A stretch of DNA of 8,887 nt, taken from JBAVQS01 sp049694275 (lineage in GTDB: Bacteria > Chloroflexota > Anaerolineae > UBA4142 > SHND01). Numbering within the stretch: the first letter of the stretch is position 1; every line of letters begins with the position of its first letter. Positions 5,659 through 8,887 of the stretch are shown one piece after another. The stretch is from positions 1 to 8,887 of the forward strand of contig JBAVQS010000409.1 in the NCBI GenBank assembly GCA_049694275.1. Direction: 5' to 3'. The position numbers and the translations under genes were made by a program. The notes below the pieces were generated by a model that worked only from the letters and a program-made list of their open reading frames with translations, was not told the origin of the DNA and ran no database searches.

Positions 5659-6525
5659 CTATTTATTGTAGACGTAGCACCATTCGACGGCCACTGGCGT
5701 GGTATTGGCCGCGGGCGTCAGCGCCGTATTGTAAACGGAGAGCGTGAACGTTCCCGCCGAGTAGGCCCCTGCAACGCGCGCCGCATCTCCGGTCACGGTA
5801 CCCATACTTGCCAGTGGATTGCCCACTGGCGTCGCCCCTGCAATCGGAGTGAAAGTCGCCGACGCGGTGACATTGGTGTTACCGCACTGCACATACTGGT
5901 TCGCTGTCGCCGCCCCGAAGAAAAGCGTTTGCGGCGTGGCCCATGCGACCGGCGTGCCGGCCAGAGTAAGCGACGCCCCGCCGATTGCCCCACCAGAGCC
6001 GACTGTGAACACCGGAGTATCGTTTGCCCGCGCGGATATGAGGTTAGACGTCCCGGCGCTGTTCACGATCAAGACCGGCGTCGCCGTGCCGATTCCGCCC
6101 GCGCCATTGAACTTGTAGCCCCCGCTGATCGGGGTTGCCGTGGCGACCGGAGTGATCCCGACATACGATCCCCCGACCGTGATGAGACCGGTCACGCTGA
6201 GATCACCCGCCGATGTGACGTTGCCGGTCGCGCCATCCACCTTGAATTTCTGGGTCGTGCCGCTGTCCGAATAGACGACGATGTTCATGCCGCGCTGCGA
6301 CTCGACGCAGTTCGTCTCACCGCTGTCGCAGATAATGCCGTTGCGGTTCACGGCTTTGGCGCCGACTGTGAATCCGCCCGCATCCGGCGAGACTGTCGCC
6401 GGCGCAGTCACGGCGACCGGCGTGACGTGGAGTTGATAGCCGCCAAGACTCGCCAGGGCGACGACAGTGGCAACCAGCGCCGCCACGAGGAGTTGTTTCT
6501 GAGTCTCCGTTAGATTGATATTCAT
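5659..6525 (-). CDS. Membrane-anchored beta-rich protein with Thr-Pro motifs, 288 aa
   Basis: Residues 1-10 are polar (MNINLTETQK). Residues 11-30 form one hydrophobic helix, LLVAALVATVVALASLGGYQ, a membrane anchor or uncleaved signal. The remainder is low in charge and rich in Gly, Thr, Ala and Val, like fibre or adhesin beta-solenoids: GNVTSAGDLSVTGLITVGGS (101-120) and SGGYKFNGAGGIG are typical. Thr-Pro occurs 11 times, usually as TPV or TPI, including TATPVLIV, NDTPVFTV and TTPVAVEW. Cys66 and Cys73 could form a disulfide if exported. AAAGG/AGGTGG precedes the ATG at 6525. The gene stands apart, with hairpins on both sides, unlike the tightly coupled genes downstream. A fibre-like virion protein, or a lysogeny or infection-time surface protein made from a cassette, are both possible. 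I recognise no exact family. Confidence 0.7.
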   Translation of the reverse strand: MNINLTETQKQLLVAALVATVVALASLGGYQLHVTPVAVTAPATVSPDAGGFTVGAKAVNRNGIICDSGETNCVESQRGMNIVVYSDSGTTQKFKVDGATGNVTSAGDLSVTGLITVGGSYVGITPVATATPISGGYKFNGAGGIGTATPVLIVNSAGTSNLISARANDTPVFTVGSGGAIGGASLTLAGTPVAWATPQTLFFGAATANQYVQCGNTNVTASATFTPIAGATPVGNPLASMGTVTGDAARVAGAYSAGTFTLSVYNTALTPAANTTPVAVEWCYVYNK

Positions 6526-6544
6526 GGTCCACCTTTCCTATCCT

Positions 6545-6572
6545 GGGCAGGTTGTCCGCGGACAACCTGCCC
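6545..6572 (-). other. Perfect 28-base palindrome after the capsid gene
   Basis: The arm GGGCAGGTTGTCCG is followed directly by its exact reverse complement, centred on CCGCGG, with no mismatch over 14 bases. As RNA it would fold into a 12-pair stem with a CGCG loop. It lies 39 bases after the capsid stop (6612) and 19 bases before the next start (6525). No U-run follows on either strand, so it is not a normal intrinsic terminator. Options are a hairpin that protects or attenuates the abundant capsid mRNA, a symmetric protein-binding operator, or a cassette boundary. The remainder of the 6526-6611 gap holds only the purine-rich SD of the next gene. Confidence 0.8.
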
Positions 6573-6611
6573 GTAAGAATCGTTCCCTCACCGCGATCAC
6601 TGCCGCTATGC

Positions 6612-8060
6612 TTAGTTTGTGTTGTAGGCGATGACGCTGGCTTCGTTATCGAAATATCCGATGCCGACGCGCGCGGTTGCCACGATCTCCGTCACATCCG
6701 CCCGCGCAATGCGGGTGGTCTCGAACTTGAGCCGCCGCTTCCAGCGGATGATCCACCGGTCGCCGCGCACGGCCACCGCGCGCCCGTGCGTGTTGCTCGC
6801 CGGAGTCGCCGAGCGGATACCCGTATTGAGCGCCTTCTGGACGCCCGCGGAGGGGTACCACTTGACGTTAAAGATCGGGATGCCGCCATCGGCGTCCGCG
6901 CCTTTGGTGATGGTCGCCTGATCGCCCGCATTGGCGACGGTCAGTAGGTCCGAGAGCTTGAGGACCGAGCGCCAGGTCGCGTAATCGCAGAACACCTTGA
7001 CCCGCGTCGGGTCGTCAAAGATCAGGTAGCCATCCGCGCCCATCAGTCCGTAGAAGGAATCGACGATCTTGGCGCTCGTGATCGCCGCGCCCATGTCGAA
7101 GGCGTTCGCGGCCGAGGCATTCTTCAAGGCATTGCGGATGATGCCGAGGGTGGTGTAATAGTCCGCCGTAGTGTCCGGCGTGCCATCCCCGTTGATGTTG
7201 TCCGTCGCCGCGGTCGTATCCGCGTTGAGCAGGACGAATTCGAGTTCGCGGGGGAAATCCGCTTCGAGATGACGCCGGGCGTTCGGAAGGGCGTCGATGA
7301 TCGAGTCCTCATCCAACTCTCCCGAGATCTCGCCGCGGGCGCCGAGCTTGCCGACCGTGACCACGCGCTGCGCCGTGCCATGCTTCGAGGAGGTGACGGT
7401 AGCGACCGGGGTTTTCATCGTGCTATCGTCCCCCGTGGTCTGCGCGACGTTATACCAGGTGAAATCGGTCGATTCGAGCGGGATGGTATCCGACTCATAA
7501 CCCTTCGGAATCTCCTGCTCGGCGATGAATCCGTTCTGCAGAAGGCGGGCCTTCTGGCGAACCTTCAGCCAGAGCTGCGAGGAGAAGTTGGTCGGCACCC
7601 ATTCATCGCCGTAGGAGGCGAGATTGGACTGCATAACCTCGTTGGCTTTGGCCTCGATGGCCTGCTCAGGGAACAGATCCTCGAGGGCCTTGGCCTCAAG
7701 TTCACCCTTCTGGATCGCGCTCAGCGACCGCACGGCGAGGGCGCGGAGGAGTGTTTCCTCTGGTCCCTTACTGCGACCGAGGGCCTTTGCCTCGCCGCGC
7801 AGTGTTGCCAGGAACGCGAGGTCCGACAGCGTCATGTCGTCGTACTTGGTGCGCAGGGTGATGCGGCTGGTCCCGCCGCCGGCGAACACGGGCGGACGCC
7901 CGGTCTTGGCTGCCACGTCGAGGACCGCCTGCGTCCGCCTTTGCACCTCGGCCTCGATCCGCTGATCATCGGCGGTCTTGGCTTCGGCTTCGGCCTTGGT
8001 CTTGGCCTCTTTTTCCTTCTCACGCTTTTCCATGAGCGCGAGGATGTCTTGCTCGTTCAT
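6612..8060 (-). CDS. Nested scaffold-major capsid protein from internal start, 482 aa
   Basis: The ATG at 8060-8058 lies in the same frame as the fusion and is preceded by GGAGGT with a 6-base spacer, so ribosomes should initiate there. The product begins MNEQDILALMEKREKEKEAK. It holds the charged delta-like helix (1-48) and the whole HK97-fold capsid domain, but no protease. A length near 480 residues is normal for an HK97-type capsid precursor, for which the N-terminal segment is cleaved during maturation. I infer that this is the abundant form, with the protease fusion made at lower level. Nested in-frame products in phage head genes are known (lambda C and Nu3). The internal start has not been shown experimentally here. 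Confidence 0.75.
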   Translation of the reverse strand: MNEQDILALMEKREKEKEAKTKAEAEAKTADDQRIEAEVQRRTQAVLDVAAKTGRPPVFAGGGTSRITLRTKYDDMTLSDLAFLATLRGEAKALGRSKGPEETLLRALAVRSLSAIQKGELEAKALEDLFPEQAIEAKANEVMQSNLASYGDEWVPTNFSSQLWLKVRQKARLLQNGFIAEQEIPKGYESDTIPLESTDFTWYNVAQTTGDDSTMKTPVATVTSSKHGTAQRVVTVGKLGARGEISGELDEDSIIDALPNARRHLEADFPRELEFVLLNADTTAATDNINGDGTPDTTADYYTTLGIIRNALKNASAANAFDMGAAITSAKIVDSFYGLMGADGYLIFDDPTRVKVFCDYATWRSVLKLSDLLTVANAGDQATITKGADADGGIPIFNVKWYPSAGVQKALNTGIRSATPASNTHGRAVAVRGDRWIIRWKRRLKFETTRIARADVTEIVATARVGIGYFDNEASVIAYNTN

Positions 8061-8887
8061 TTCAATACCTCCATGAGATTGAGAACCTTGTGGCGTTACC
8101 GCCGTTTTCACTTCGGCATTGCTGGTCCTCGCACCCTGGTCGCTTGCCGCGGTCGCGCGGTTTCCCGCCTCTGCGCCCGCCTCCGGCTGCTCGTCCGGGA
8201 GTTGGAATTCAACGCCGATCGATTTGTAGGCTGCTTTCAATTCCGAGACCGCCCACATGCGCGGCTCGGCTGGAACCGGGGTTAAAGACACTGAGGGGAT
8301 TGCCCAGCGTCGCACCCAATTGGCGCCATTCGCCTGCGGCACCCGGTCCACGTATTGCGGGATTGCATCGCTCGAGGGTTTGAGCTTTTTCTCTTTGATC
8401 AAGCCTTTGACCTCGCGCATCATCCCCTTCACATACTCGTCGTATGCGTTAGCCTTCCGCAATTGCGCCTCGAACCAGATGCCCCACTCGTCCTTTCCTT
8501 CACGCACGATGCTGCCGATTACGGGGTCCTCTCGCGTCTTGGCGTCAAAGCCGTGGTGATAGGTCAAGGGCTTGGGCAACGGGAAGGGCGGGGTGTTGAA
8601 ATCGGTCTGTGGCGTGAAAAAGTCCTTTTTCTTGGAGAGATCGGTATGCTGTGGGTCTCCGAAAATCACCTCGTAGCCGCGAACCATTTCCTCGCCATCG
8701 CCGATGAATTTGAGTTCGAACTCTGCCGTCTTGGCCGCGCCTGCATCAGAGACAATAACCACCGGGATCGCTCCTGTTTCAGGCGGAGCCGCTTCCCAAC
8801 TGTCGCAGACCCATTCCTCACTGGTTTGGAACTGGTACTGCGTGCAAATGCCTTCCTCGGGATCGTCGCCGAGCAGCGGGCCGCCAT
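6612..8887 (-). CDS. Prohead protease-scaffold-major capsid fusion (5' end outside window)
   Basis: One frame runs without a stop from the window edge to TAA at 6612. Counting from the GTG at 8762, residues 26 to about 170 match the HK97-type prohead protease (S78-like): VRGYEVIFG, LTYHHGF with His69/His70, PVIGSIV, LKPSSDA with Ser130/131, and SVSLTPVPAEP. The His and Ser are the likely catalytic pair, by family analogy. Residues 190-234 are a low-complexity linker. Residues 236-282 form a charged helix, like the HK97 delta/scaffold segment. Residues 300-716 are the HK97-fold capsid: WVPTNFSSQLW, EIPKGYES, LNADTTAATDNINGDGTPD, GADGYLIFDDPTRV, ending FETTRIARADVTEIVATARV. GTG 8762 has AGGAG 8 bases upstream, yet the frame stays open and protein-like above it (EEGICTQYQFQTSEEWVCDS), so the true start may be beyond the window. 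Confidence 0.88.
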   Translation of the reverse strand, partial: GGPLLGDDPEEGICTQYQFQTSEEWVCDSWEAAPPETGAIPVVIVSDAGAAKTAEFELKFIGDGEEMVRGYEVIFGDPQHTDLSKKKDFFTPQTDFNTPPFPLPKPLTYHHGFDAKTREDPVIGSIVREGKDEWGIWFEAQLRKANAYDEYVKGMMREVKGLIKEKKLKPSSDAIPQYVDRVPQANGANWVRRWAIPSVSLTPVPAEPRMWAVSELKAAYKSIGVEFQLPDEQPEAGAEAGNRATAASDQGARTSNAEVKTAVTPQGSQSHGGIEMNEQDILALMEKREKEKEAKTKAEAEAKTADDQRIEAEVQRRTQAVLDVAAKTGRPPVFAGGGTSRITLRTKYDDMTLSDLAFLATLRGEAKALGRSKGPEETLLRALAVRSLSAIQKGELEAKALEDLFPEQAIEAKANEVMQSNLASYGDEWVPTNFSSQLWLKVRQKARLLQNGFIAEQEIPKGYESDTIPLESTDFTWYNVAQTTGDDSTMKTPVATVTSSKHGTAQRVVTVGKLGARGEISGELDEDSIIDALPNARRHLEADFPRELEFVLLNADTTAATDNINGDGTPDTTADYYTTLGIIRNALKNASAANAFDMGAAITSAKIVDSFYGLMGADGYLIFDDPTRVKVFCDYATWRSVLKLSDLLTVANAGDQATITKGADADGGIPIFNVKWYPSAGVQKALNTGIRSATPASNTHGRAVAVRGDRWIIRWKRRLKFETTRIARADVTEIVATARVGIGYFDNEASVIAYNTN
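8067..8072 (-). promoter_or_regulatory. Internal ribosome binding site for the capsid protein
   Basis: GGAGGT, 6 bases before the ATG at 8060, is among the strongest SD sites in the window, yet it lies inside an open frame. It codes for GlyGly in the QSHGGIEMNEQ linker, just where the protease linker ends and the scaffold helix begins. A site this good at this exact domain boundary is hard to explain by chance and decides the nested capsid start. Confidence 0.75.
8771..8775 (-). promoter_or_regulatory. Possible ribosome binding site for a GTG protease start
   Basis: AGGAG lies 8 bases before GTG 8762, which would give an N-terminus MVIVSDAGAAKTAEFELKF and put the conserved GYEVIFG at residues 29-35, a normal position for prohead proteases. 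Against it, the same frame remains open and protein-like upstream to the window edge, and the other two minus frames there do not resemble the end of a portal gene. Either this is the protease start, or it is a second internal start in a longer gene. Confidence 0.4.

Noticed and set aside
4258..5703. Shared 15-base string GGCCACTGGCGTGGT in the 501-aa and 288-aa genes as evidence of recombination
   Set aside because: Both copies encode the same short TTPVA peptide and the similarity ends there, so coincidence or convergent codon use explains it.
5485..6513. Long plus-strand open frame (342 codons) antisense to the 288-aa gene
   Set aside because: Extremely Arg-rich with no recognisable fold, and it spans two genes and the intergenic hairpin. 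Treated as a shadow.
6545..6572. Frames on both strands that begin with the same residues, LSADNLP
   Set aside because: They share this start only because both read through the perfect palindrome. Neither continues as a plausible protein.
6545..6572. Classical rho-independent terminator
   Set aside because: The stem is strong, but no U-rich run follows on either strand, so a standard intrinsic terminator is not supported.
7269..8285. Long plus-strand open frame (338 codons) antisense to the capsid fusion
   Set aside because: Arg/Leu/Gly-rich, no domain signal, and exactly opposite a gene with clear protease and capsid motifs. High GC content produces such antisense frames.
8666..8887. Minus-strand frame starting ATG at the window edge
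   Set aside because: Arg/Ser-rich and overlapping the protease coding frame. The competing frame is acidic and continuous with the protease.

Overview
The window is a GC-rich block of virion structural genes from a tailed, HK97-type siphovirus or a prophage of one. Every convincing gene is on the minus strand, so the transcript runs from base 8887 down to base 1. There are no tRNA or rRNA genes, no CRISPR array, no integrase and no transposase. Genes are tightly packed, with ATGA or TAAATG junctions and purine-rich Shine-Dalgarno (SD) sites. This fits one long late operon in a bacterial host with canonical anti-SD pairing. The host cannot be named from the sequence.

Layout in transcription order. 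(1) 8887-6612: one uninterrupted reading frame joins an HK97-type prohead protease, a charged scaffold-like helix and an HK97-fold major capsid protein. It is still open at the window edge. A strong internal SD-ATG at 8060 should also give a scaffold-capsid protein without the protease. (2) 6611-5540: a membrane-anchored beta-rich protein sits between a perfect 28-base palindrome and a long imperfect hairpin. (3) 5539-3218: a small SH3-like protein, a 501-residue repeat and jelly-roll decoration or fibre protein, and a concanavalin/LamG-like protein. (4) 3198-2118: four small proteins, one of them a likely zinc-binding protein. (5) 2115-1070: a gp6-like head-tail connector and a probable neck or tail-terminator protein. 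(6) 1054-1: a 66-residue protein, a tail-tube-like protein, and the first 12 codons of a second protein that begins with the same HGSK motif.

How they work together (inference from families and order): the fused protease, scaffold and capsid polypeptides would build and mature the procapsid. The middle genes probably supply surface decorations and adsorption or accessory functions. The connector and neck proteins join head to tail, and the tube proteins form the tail shaft. The most unusual features are the fused capsid locus with a nested start, the roughly 4.5 kb accessory block between capsid and connector, the hairpin-bracketed membrane protein, the domain inserted into a decoration protein, and the tandem HGSK-type genes.
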